From positions 1-12,308 of the forward strand of contig JBMNTQ010000047.1 in NCBI GenBank assembly GCA_050945815.1: DNA of 12,308 bases, in the 5' to 3' direction. A model generated the notes under the pieces. It worked only from the letters and a program-made list of their open reading frames with translations. It ran no database searches and had not been told where the DNA came from. Positions 6,659 to 12,308 of this stretch are shown piece after piece (positions within the stretch are counted from its first letter, which is position 1; each line of letters opens with the position of its first letter). Source of the DNA: JBMNTQ01 sp050945815. GTDB lineage: Bacteria > Bacillota > Clostridia > Christensenellales > JBMNTQ01. The translations under genes and the position numbers were made by a program.

Positions 6659-6700
6659 ATTATAGCATACATGTTTCCGATTGAGTGTGATAAAATCACA
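6659..6700 (-). promoter_or_regulatory. Extended -10 promoter of ferritin with a 15-bp dyad at about -41
   Basis: On the minus strand TATAAT (6664-6659) is preceded by TGC (6667-6665), an extended -10 element, with no recognisable -35. This places +1 near 6652. A perfect inverted repeat, TGTGAT-AAA-ATCACA (6686-6700 on plus), is centred at 6693, about -41. That is the class II activator position for CRP/FNR-family proteins, although their sites usually have one more central base (TGTGA-N6-TCACA). The dyad and promoter are seen; the regulator is inferred. It does not look like a Fur or PerR box. Confidence 0.65.
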
Positions 6701-6755
6701 TATTTTCTATTTTTTTACTATTCTTTATCATTTCTCTCCAAATCCCCAGGCTGCT

Positions 6756-6785
6756 TTGCCAGCATCCGCCTTTTTATGCTATTAT
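6756..6785 (+). promoter_or_regulatory. Promoter of the two-component operon
   Basis: TTGCCA (6756-6761, five of six matches to the -35) and TATTAT (6780-6785) are separated by 18 bp, and TGC (6777-6779) makes an extended -10. The start point would be near 6792, about 37 nt before the regulator ATG at 6829. It is divergent from the ferritin promoter and about 90 bp from the 6686-6700 dyad. Confidence 0.65.
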
Positions 6786-6828
6786 GAATGAATTAAGCCA
6801 ATATTGTTTTATGAAAGGAGATGCCGAC

Positions 6829-7518
6829 ATGGCTCATATCCTTTTAATAGAAGACGATCAAGCCCTCGCTGAAGGCTTGGAATACGCTCTGAAGTTAGAG
6901 CAGTTTACAGTTTCCCATGCCAAAACCTTAGAACGAGCCGACCAGCTTCTGTCCAGCCAAAGCTTCAATCTGATCATCCTCGACGTCATGCTCCCCGATG
7001 GAAGCGGCTTGGACTACTGCGTCAAAGTCCGACAGAGATTCGCGACCCCTGTTCTGTTCCTAACCGCCTGCGACCAGGAATACCAAATCATTCTAGGGCT
7101 GGATCGCGGTGCCGACGATTATGTCACCAAGCCTTTTCGAGTCCGCGAGCTCATATCCCGAATCCGCGTCATCCTAAGGCGCGGCAGCGCCGGCGGCGCC
7201 ACCCACCAACTGATAAGCGGCGGCCTCACATTAGACGTAAACCACGCCCTCCTAGAGAAAGATCGGCGCAGCGTCCAACTCACGCCGTTAGAATATAAGC
7301 TGCTGCATTTTTTGATGTGCCACCCAAGTCAAACCCTCAGCCGAAGCCAAATCTTGGCCGAGCTCTGGGACAATGGCGGCCGTTTTGTAGATGACAACAC
7401 CCTGTCCGTCAACATCCGCCGTCTACGGGAAAAAATCGACGAGCCAGGCCAGCCTTCCTACATCGCCACTATACGCGGCATCGGCTATCTCTGGGAACAG
7501 GAGGTGCGCTCCTTGTGA
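6829..7518 (+). CDS. OmpR/PhoB-family response regulator (BceR-like)
   Basis: A 229-residue DNA-binding response regulator. The receiver domain (1-118) has the acidic pair E8/D9/D10, phospho-acceptor D52 in IILDVMLPDGSG, T79 and K101 in VTKPF. The winged-helix domain (about 125-225) has LTPLEYKLLHFL (151-162), the recognition-helix region NTLSVNIRRLREKID (190-204) and the wing TIRGIGYLW (214-222). The frame extends upstream to 6784, but ATG 6829 is chosen because AAAGGAG (6814-6820) precedes it by 8 nt and the protein then begins MAHILLIEDD as receivers do. Its stop overlaps the kinase GTG by 4 bp (GTGA, 7515-7518), indicating translational coupling. Likely target: the TTACA-N4-TGTAA boxes at 8616-8652 before the ABC genes. 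Substrate specificity of the module is unknown. Confidence 0.95.
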   Translation: MAHILLIEDDQALAEGLEYALKLEQFTVSHAKTLERADQLLSSQSFNLIILDVMLPDGSGLDYCVKVRQRFATPVLFLTACDQEYQIILGLDRGADDYVTKPFRVRELISRIRVILRRGSAGGATHQLISGGLTLDVNHALLEKDRRSVQLTPLEYKLLHFLMCHPSQTLSRSQILAELWDNGGRFVDDNTLSVNIRRLREKIDEPGQPSYIATIRGIGYLWEQEVRSL

Positions 7519-8588
7519 AGCCCGAAGCTTTCCATCGAAGAAAAAATCCCCTCCTGGTTCTCAAATATATTTTTTGCTTTGCTCCAGCGGCCGCCTATTT
7601 CGTCCTCTGTTATCTAGGCACACTTCCCTATTCCGAAAAAGCCATGCTGGTTCTTCTTGTCTGCTGCCTGCTCCCCTTCTTCACAGTACTCACGCTGTCC
7701 CTGCGGCACAAGCGGCTGATCCACGGGCTAAGCAGCATCGCCGATACGATCGAACAAAGCGACCTATCTACCGACCTTATCACTCTGGAGGAAGGGGATA
7801 TCGGCGCCATCCAACACGCCCTCTACCAGCTTGCCAACGAAGCGCGGCATACCATCCGTTCAGGCAAGGCCCAGAAAGAATTTCTCCAAGAATTCGTGTC
7901 CCATATTTCCCACCAAATGAAAACACCCATCGCCACCCTAAGCATGTATCACGAGCTGATGCTGGACAATCCCCAAGTACCCCGTAAAGATTCCCAGCGT
8001 TTCCTGCGCCGCGGACAGGAACAAATCCAGCGTCTGGTCTGGCTGATCAGCGCCCTGCTTCAAATCGCCCAACTGGAGGCAGACAGCATCATCATGAACC
8101 CAACCCCCCACTCCCTGCTCACCACCCTGAGTCGAGCCGTACACACCTTTCGAGATGCAGCCCGGCTAAAAGGAATCGCCCTTGAACTAAACGATGCCGA
8201 GGATTGCCTGCTGATGCAGGATGAAGAATGGCTGACCCAGGCCTTTGAAAACCTCATCAAAAACGCAGTAGAGCATACACCCCCAGGCGGCAGCATCGCT
8301 GTTTCCATGGGACACAATACTTTCTATGTATGGGTTACCATACAAGATAGCGGCACAGGCATGGATCAATACCAAATCAAACATATTTTTGACGCATTCT
8401 ACAGCCGCAAAGACGACGATTCCAATAGCACAGGCTTGGGGCTGTCCCTGTCCAAGTCCATCATCCGCCGCCACAACGGCGAAATCTACGTTAAGAGCAA
8501 AAAGGGCGAAGGCTCACACTTCGAAATCACCTTCCCCAAAGATTCTACCCCCCTCCATAACAAAAACCCTCTCGGCTCTGAACAATAG
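7515..8588 (+). CDS. Sensor histidine kinase with minimal external domain (BceS-like)
   Basis: A 357-residue membrane kinase. Two TM helices (about 12-34 and 42-64) are joined by only about seven residues (GTLPYSE), so there is no room for an external sensor. A linker/HAMP-like segment (65-110) leads to the DHp helix with the phospho-accepting H133 in SHISHQMKTP. The catalytic domain shows the N box ENLIKNAVEHT (245-255; N246 and N250), the G1 box DSGTG (278-282), the F region (IFDAFYS, 291-297) and the G2 box GLGL (307-310). Start is GTG 7515, with AGGAGG at 7499-7504. Intramembrane-sensing kinases of this build usually sense through a partner ABC transporter, and one follows directly. That link is inference from architecture and neighbourhood. 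The stop is followed by a 113-bp regulatory gap. Confidence 0.93.
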   Translation: MKPEAFHRRKNPLLVLKYIFCFAPAAAYFVLCYLGTLPYSEKAMLVLLVCCLLPFFTVLTLSLRHKRLIHGLSSIADTIEQSDLSTDLITLEEGDIGAIQHALYQLANEARHTIRSGKAQKEFLQEFVSHISHQMKTPIATLSMYHELMLDNPQVPRKDSQRFLRRGQEQIQRLVWLISALLQIAQLEADSIIMNPTPHSLLTTLSRAVHTFRDAARLKGIALELNDAEDCLLMQDEEWLTQAFENLIKNAVEHTPPGGSIAVSMGHNTFYVWVTIQDSGTGMDQYQIKHIFDAFYSRKDDDSNSTGLGLSLSKSIIRRHNGEIYVKSKKGEGSHFEITFPKDSTPLHNKNPLGSEQ

Positions 8589-8615
8589 CGCCTTTGCCCA
8601 ATCAAAAAGCTACCC

Positions 8616-8669
8616 TTACAAAACTGTAAGAAACATTGTCACAAGTTTGCAACCTTCATCTGTTATTCT
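8616..8669 (+). promoter_or_regulatory. Two BceR-like boxes and an extended -10 promoter for the ABC genes
   Basis: Box 1 is TTACA-AAAC-TGTAA (8616-8629), extended to 6-bp arms by C8615 and G8630; it matches the BceR consensus TNACA-N4-TGTAA as I recall it. Box 2, TCACA-AGTT-TGCAA (8639-8652), matches with one change, starts 23 bp later (about two helical turns) and lies over the place where a -35 would be. TATTCT (8664-8669) preceded by TGT (8661-8663) forms an extended -10 with no good -35. The arrangement suggests activation by the upstream response regulator. An AAAGGAG RBS (8688-8694) follows. Confidence 0.7.
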
Positions 8670-8701
8670 AGAAACTAGATCAACAGCAAAGGAGTCTTTT
8701 T

Positions 8702-9382
8702 ATGATTTTGCAAACACAAAACCTTTTCCATTCCTACGGCGCAGGCGCTACTATGGTCAAGGCGCTGGACGATGTAAGCATCAGCGCCCAAAAAGGAGAA
8801 TTTATCGCCATCATGGGCCCCAGCGGTTGCGGCAAGTCTACCCTGATGCACATGTTGGGAGGCATGGATCGCCCCAATAGCGGGACGATTACCATAGGCA
8901 ATACCAGCCTAACCACCCTAAGCGAGAAGGAACTGGCTGTGTTTCGCCGCCGTCAGGTAGGCTTTATTTTCCAAAGCTTCAATCTCATACCCGTACTCAC
9001 AGCCCAAGAGAACATTCTCCTCCCTCTCCTGTTGGATGCACAAAAGCCAGATTACGGGTATTTCGAGGAAATCACACGCCTAGTCGGCCTGCAAGATCGC
9101 CTAGGCAGCCTCCCTAACCAGCTCTCCGGCGGCCAGCAGCAAAGGGTCGCTGTCGCCCGGGCGCTGATCTACAAGCCTGCCATCGTACTGGCGGACGAAC
9201 CCACCGGCAACTTAGACAGCAAAAATGCTCTGGAGGTTATCAATCTCTTTCGCCAGTCCGCCCGCACATACAACCAATCCTTCGTCATCGTAACCCACGA
9301 TAAAAATATTGCGTCCTACGCAGACCGTATCCTCTACATGTCCGACGGACGCATTGTGGACGAGGAGGTTTGTGCCCTATGA
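8702..9382 (+). CDS. ABC transporter ATP-binding protein (MacB/LolD/BceA-type)
   Basis: A 226-residue nucleotide-binding subunit, complete in length. Seen: Walker [10 protein letters not shown] (39-47), Q-loop glutamine Q91 in [10 protein letters not shown], signature LSGGQQQR (141-148), Walker B IVLADEP (161-167) with catalytic E166, the D-loop around NLDS (170-173) and the switch histidine H199 in VTHD. The FQSFNLIP segment and short C-terminus are typical of type VII (MacB/LolCDE/BceAB) ATPases, which drive FtsX-type permeases mechanically. ATG 8702 has AAAGGAG 7 nt upstream. Its stop overlaps the permease start by 4 bp (ATGA, 9379-9382). It should form the cytoplasmic dimer energising that permease. 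Control is probably by the boxes at 8616-8652. Confidence 0.96.
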   Translation: MILQTQNLFHSYGAGATMVKALDDVSISAQKGEFIAIMGPSGCGKSTLMHMLGGMDRPNSGTITIGNTSLTTLSEKELAVFRRRQVGFIFQSFNLIPVLTAQENILLPLLLDAQKPDYGYFEEITRLVGLQDRLGSLPNQLSGGQQQRVAVARALIYKPAIVLADEPTGNLDSKNALEVINLFRQSARTYNQSFVIVTHDKNIASYADRILYMSDGRIVDEEVCAL

Positions 9383-12126
9383 AGCCCAACCTCGCTCTGC
9401 GATACATAAAAGCCTCCAAATCCCGCACCATCCTGACCATCACAGGTATCGCCCTCGCCCTTGCCTTGATGATGTGTATCGGCAATTTTTTCTCCACACT
9501 AACCCATACTATGGTACAAAGCACAAAAGCCAGCAGCGGCGACTATTACGTCCGCCTAATGCTGGACGATTCCAAGAAGATGGCTGAACTGCGCAGCGAC
9601 GGGCGCGTGGAGAAGTCTGGCGTATTGCGCAGCGTGGCCTTCGCGCAGATTTCCGAGGGCAGCTCCCAAGAAGACCCCTTCCCCCAAACCATCTCCGTTT
9701 TGGGTTACGACGATTCCATGCAGCAAATATCACCCATCCAGCTGGAAAACGGCCGCCTGCCAAGCCGCAACGGCGACATTGTACTGTCCTCCTATGCCGC
9801 GTCACAGTTGGGCGGTCTGGCGGTCGGCGATACCCTGCGCCTAACCACCGGTCAATACGACGTCACCTTTAACCCCGGCGCTTACACACACGAACCAGAA
9901 GAAACCCAGGAAACCACAACTCGGCGCATTACAGATCTCTCCTACTACAATCTCTACCGCCTGCAAGAGTCCCTGGGTTATTATAGCAACAACGAGACCC
10001 TCAGCTTCGCCTTTGTCGACCAGAAAACCAATGAATATACCGTAGTCGGAGTGATGGAAGAAAGCCAGCCCTCCAGCGCCTATAGCTTTTCCAATAGCGG
10101 CGGCACAGCCCTCGTCTATTCTGAGGACCAAAACGCCATTGCTGCCGCCTACTACCGTACAGACAAAGGCGCGTCGCTGCAAGGCTTCCTGCAAGATAGC
10201 GGCGCCTCCTTGGAGACAGAGGTTGCCCTCAACCAAATGCTGCTTTCCTACGAACAGACAGATTATGGCGACTACTACGATTCCTTCCCCCTGTTCGCCC
10301 TCATAACCGCGCTCTTCATTTTCGTCTCCGTCATCGTAGGCCTAGCCGCCGTATCCATCGTACGCAACACCTTCTCTCTGACGGTAACCGAACGCCTAAG
10401 AGACTATGGCCTGCTGCGTTGCGCCGGCGCCACGCCGTCCCAAATTCTGAAAATGCTGGTTCAGGAAGTGGGTTTTATGCTGATCATTGCTATTCCTCTG
10501 GGGATGCTGCTGGGCTTTGGCGCATCCTTGGGGCTGGTCTGGATTGTCAACAGCATGGAGTTCGGCAGTCTGCCCACCATCTATCTGGCCATCTCGCCGC
10601 TCTACTGTATCATCAGCATTATCATCGGCCTGCTAGCCACCTTTATCGCCGTAGTCAATCCCTTCCGCAGCGTTACCCGCATCGCGCCGGTTGAGGTCAC
10701 CCGCGGAACCCGCCAAGTCAAGCTGCCCCGCCGCGCCACGCGCCAAAATAGGCTTGCCAAGCTCGTATTCGGCTTTGAGGGGGATTTAAGCCTGCGCAAC
10801 ATGAAGCGCAACGGCAAGCGCTCCCGAACCGTTGTCGCCTCCCTCACCATCTGCGTAACGCTGTTTATCTGCACCTCCGCCCTGCTCACCGTACTATCCG
10901 GCGATTTACAGCGCAGCGGCGCGAAAAGCAGCGTAGATCTAACCGTCACAGCACAAGAAGAAGCCCTGCTAGACAAACACCAACCAGCCATTACCAGCCA
11001 AGACGAGGTCTTACGCATCGCCCGAGACAAATCCTATACCACAACCATCGGTCTGGAAAAAGAACAGATGGACCCAAATCTCAGCGAATCCTACGGCCAC
11101 ATCTTCACCGAGCTGTCGGAGCATGAAATAGACGACGATACCTACCTGCGTGCGATTTTAGCCAGCTTCCATGTCCTAAACAGCGAAAGCTATGAAACCC
11201 TGCTCATGCCCCATACTTCCCCCTCCATGAGCTACGACCAATGGGTCGCAAGCAAGGGCGCCATCGTCTACAACTACTACCAGTTTCAATTCTATAACAA
11301 CGATGGTCCGCAGATTATCAACGGCTGGATTCTGCCGGATTTGAAAGCTCAAGACAACGCCTCCTTCTATACGGAAAGCTACGAGAATTCCGAACGTACA
11401 GGGCAAAGCGCCCCCGAGAACGGCGTCTTGCCGCTGCCATCCTACTCGAAAAACCAACAGAGCGTTTCCGCCTTTCTCGAGGAATTACCCTGGTATATCA
11501 CGACGGACCTCTACATGCCCCAGCTCGTTTTCTTCCTGCCCGAGGAAAACGCCTCTATGCTGGAAAACCTCTCCGTCTATCCAAACGGCCTAACTCCCCA
11601 GCTCTATATCGACGCCGGCGGCGGAAACATCAAACAGCTCAAGCAAAACCTAAAGGATCTAGACCCATCCCTATCTGTAGAGGATGTCAGCCAGTACATC
11701 CGAGAATCCAACAGCGCCTATGTGCTGTTCGTGCTGTGTATCTACGGTTTTGTAGGTATTATCAGCCTGATCAGCTGCCTCAACATCATCAACATCATCA
11801 GCACCAATTTAATCCTGCGGCGACAGGAATTTGGCCTGCTGCAAGCAGTCGGGATGTCCGTATCCCAGGTGCGTCGGCTGGTATTCTACGAAAGCCTCAT
11901 CTATAGCCTAAAATCCGTTTTCTATGGCGTGCTGGCCGGCATCGCTCTTTCATTACTGTTCTTCTCCCTTGCATCCGGCGTCTACATCACCACATTCAGC
12001 TTCAACTGGCTTACCATCCTATACGCAGCCGGTTGCGCCTTCCTGGTCAGCCTGTTGGCATCCTGGCCCACCTTGCGCCGCCTGCGTCGTATGAGCATCG
12101 TAGACACCATCCGCTCAGTCGATTAA
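9379..12126 (+). CDS. FtsX-type ABC transporter permease, two repeats, 8 TM, two large extracellular domains
   Basis: A 915-residue permease made of two FtsX-like halves. Half one has TM1 (about 17-40), an extracellular domain (about 41-300), TM2-4 (about 303-330, 362-390, 402-430) and a cytoplasmic turn with PVEVTRG. Half two has TM5 (about 484-508), a second Tyr- and Ser-rich extracellular domain (about 509-775), TM6-8 (about 780-812, 843-870, 877-897) and ends PTLRRLRRMSIVDTIRS. Both TM2 and TM6 are followed by the family's E-x-G-L-L-x-x-G-x-x motif (for example RRQEFGLLQAVG). This differs from BceB, which has 10 TM and one external domain. ATG 9379 is chosen with GAGGAGG (9362-9368) 10 nt upstream; TTG 9370 would be too close to it. 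Likely role: substrate removal or peptide detoxification and ligand sensing for the kinase. Substrate unknown. Confidence 0.92.
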   Translation: MKPNLALRYIKASKSRTILTITGIALALALMMCIGNFFSTLTHTMVQSTKASSGDYYVRLMLDDSKKMAELRSDGRVEKSGVLRSVAFAQISEGSSQEDPFPQTISVLGYDDSMQQISPIQLENGRLPSRNGDIVLSSYAASQLGGLAVGDTLRLTTGQYDVTFNPGAYTHEPEETQETTTRRITDLSYYNLYRLQESLGYYSNNETLSFAFVDQKTNEYTVVGVMEESQPSSAYSFSNSGGTALVYSEDQNAIAAAYYRTDKGASLQGFLQDSGASLETEVALNQMLLSYEQTDYGDYYDSFPLFALITALFIFVSVIVGLAAVSIVRNTFSLTVTERLRDYGLLRCAGATPSQILKMLVQEVGFMLIIAIPLGMLLGFGASLGLVWIVNSMEFGSLPTIYLAISPLYCIISIIIGLLATFIAVVNPFRSVTRIAPVEVTRGTRQVKLPRRATRQNRLAKLVFGFEGDLSLRNMKRNGKRSRTVVASLTICVTLFICTSALLTVLSGDLQRSGAKSSVDLTVTAQEEALLDKHQPAITSQDEVLRIARDKSYTTTIGLEKEQMDPNLSESYGHIFTELSEHEIDDDTYLRAILASFHVLNSESYETLLMPHTSPSMSYDQWVASKGAIVYNYYQFQFYNNDGPQIINGWILPDLKAQDNASFYTESYENSERTGQSAPENGVLPLPSYSKNQQSVSAFLEELPWYITTDLYMPQLVFFLPEENASMLENLSVYPNGLTPQLYIDAGGGNIKQLKQNLKDLDPSLSVEDVSQYIRESNSAYVLFVLCIYGFVGIISLISCLNIINIISTNLILRRQEFGLLQAVGMSVSQVRRLVFYESLIYSLKSVFYGVLAGIALSLLFFSLASGVYITTFSFNWLTILYAAGCAFLVSLLASWPTLRRLRRMSIVDTIRSVD

Positions 12127-12207
12127 AACACAAGCCGCGTTCATGCGCCTGGCCCGTCCGTCAGGCTCCCCTACGGGTGGGCCAACAGCCTTTCTGTCCT
12201 CCGTCCT

Positions 12208-12256
12208 AAAACGGCATACATTTTGTTGTTTTTGCAACAATAACGATGCCGTTTTT
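12208..12256 (+). terminator. Long two-tier hairpin terminator after the ABC permease
   Basis: AAAACGGCAT (12208-12217) pairs with ATGCCGTTTT (12246-12255), a 10-bp outer stem. Inside it TTGTTG (12223-12228) pairs with CAACAA (12235-12240). T5 at 12252-12256 supplies the U-tract. It lies about 80 bp after the permease stop and should end the two-component/ABC transcript just before the next promoter. Confidence 0.75.
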
Positions 12257-12260
12257 GTTG

Positions 12261-12287
12261 TATGATAAAGACGAACAAACAAGGAGG
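12261..12287 (+). promoter_or_regulatory. Probable -10 and RBS of the next gene (rpmH?)
   Basis: TATGAT (12261-12266) is a good -10 immediately after the terminator; no clear -35 is found 16-18 bp upstream, which would lie inside the terminator hairpin. AAGGAGG (12281-12287) is a consensus RBS, 9 nt before the ATG at 12297. Confidence 0.5.
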
Positions 12288-12296
12288 ACATAAATC

Positions 12297-12308
12297 ATGA
12301 AACGTACC
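12297..12308 (+). CDS. rpmH: Start of a gene, probably ribosomal protein L34 (partial)
   Basis: Only four codons are in the window: ATG AAA CGT ACC, giving MKRT. That is the near-invariant start of L34 (MKRTYQP...), a 44-45-residue protein of the large ribosomal subunit. A consensus AAGGAGG 9 nt upstream and an own promoter-like element fit a highly expressed gene. In most bacteria rpmH is followed by rnpA and yidC and lies near dnaA and oriC. With four residues this is a recognition by start motif only; any protein beginning MKRT would look the same. Confidence 0.5.

Noticed and set aside
6784..6828. Longer start (ATG 6784) for the response regulator
   Set aside because: It overlaps the -10 element TATTAT (6780-6785), lacks an RBS, and adds residues before the receiver's first strand; ATG 6829 has AAAGGAG correctly spaced.
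9370..9378. TTG 9370 as permease start
   Set aside because: It lies 1 nt after the GAGGAGG RBS; ATG 9379, overlapping the ATPase stop, is correctly spaced.
10602..11030. A 142-codon minus-strand frame and other long frames opposite the permease
   Set aside because: They overlap the clear FtsX permease frame, have no recognisable motifs and no RBS.
1..12308. CRISPR arrays, insertion sequences, tRNA or rRNA genes
   Set aside because: No regularly spaced repeats, transposase frames with terminal repeats, or tRNA/rRNA-like conserved segments were seen on either strand.

Overview
The window looks like chromosomal DNA from a low-to-mid GC Bacillota (Firmicutes) bacterium, probably a clostridial or negativicute relative; the exact lineage cannot be read from it. 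Supports are a YlmE/YggS-SepF division-cluster segment, strong AGGAGG-type ribosome binding sites, TTG and GTG starts, a Bce-like two-component/ABC-transporter module, and what looks like the first codons of rpmH. On the plus strand C clearly exceeds G in genes of both directions, so the plus strand is probably the lagging strand here.

Layout. (1) Bases 1-239 are AT-rich and hold at most the tail of an upstream reading frame and a weak promoter. (2) Bases 240-2000 (+) carry a tight two-gene unit: an ABC/OLD-like AAA ATPase followed 3 bp later by a 168-residue protein with TOPRIM-like acidic motifs. This pair is the best candidate for an undescribed (defence-type) system. (3) Bases 2044-2552 (+) hold mscL with its own sigma-A-like promoter; its product ends in an added four-cysteine zinc ribbon. 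A bidirectional terminator (2584-2613) separates it from the next unit. (4) Bases 5887 down to 2648 (-) form a four-gene operon: acyl-ACP thioesterase, HlyD-like membrane adaptor, PLP homeostasis protein (YggS/YlmE), SepF. (5) Bases 6623 down to 6138 (-) encode a ferritin with an extended -10 promoter, a perfect 15-bp dyad near -41 and a strong terminator. (6) Bases 6756-12126 (+) hold an OmpR-family regulator, a histidine kinase with almost no external sensor, an ABC ATPase and an 8-TM ABC permease. Two BceR-like operator boxes lie between kinase and ATPase. (7) A hairpin terminator, a weak promoter, a strong RBS and the codons for MKRT end the window, most likely the start of rpmH (ribosomal protein L34).

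How the parts work together. In the right-hand module the kinase probably senses its ligand (perhaps a cell-envelope-active peptide) through the permease; the regulator would then switch on the transporter genes from the boxes just upstream of them. The left-hand pair would couple an ATP-driven sensor to a TOPRIM effector, as in OLD, PARIS or Rlo-type systems. The central minus-strand operon joins fatty-acid chain release, an envelope adaptor, vitamin B6 homeostasis and Z-ring anchoring. No tRNA, rRNA, CRISPR array, insertion sequence or transposase was seen.
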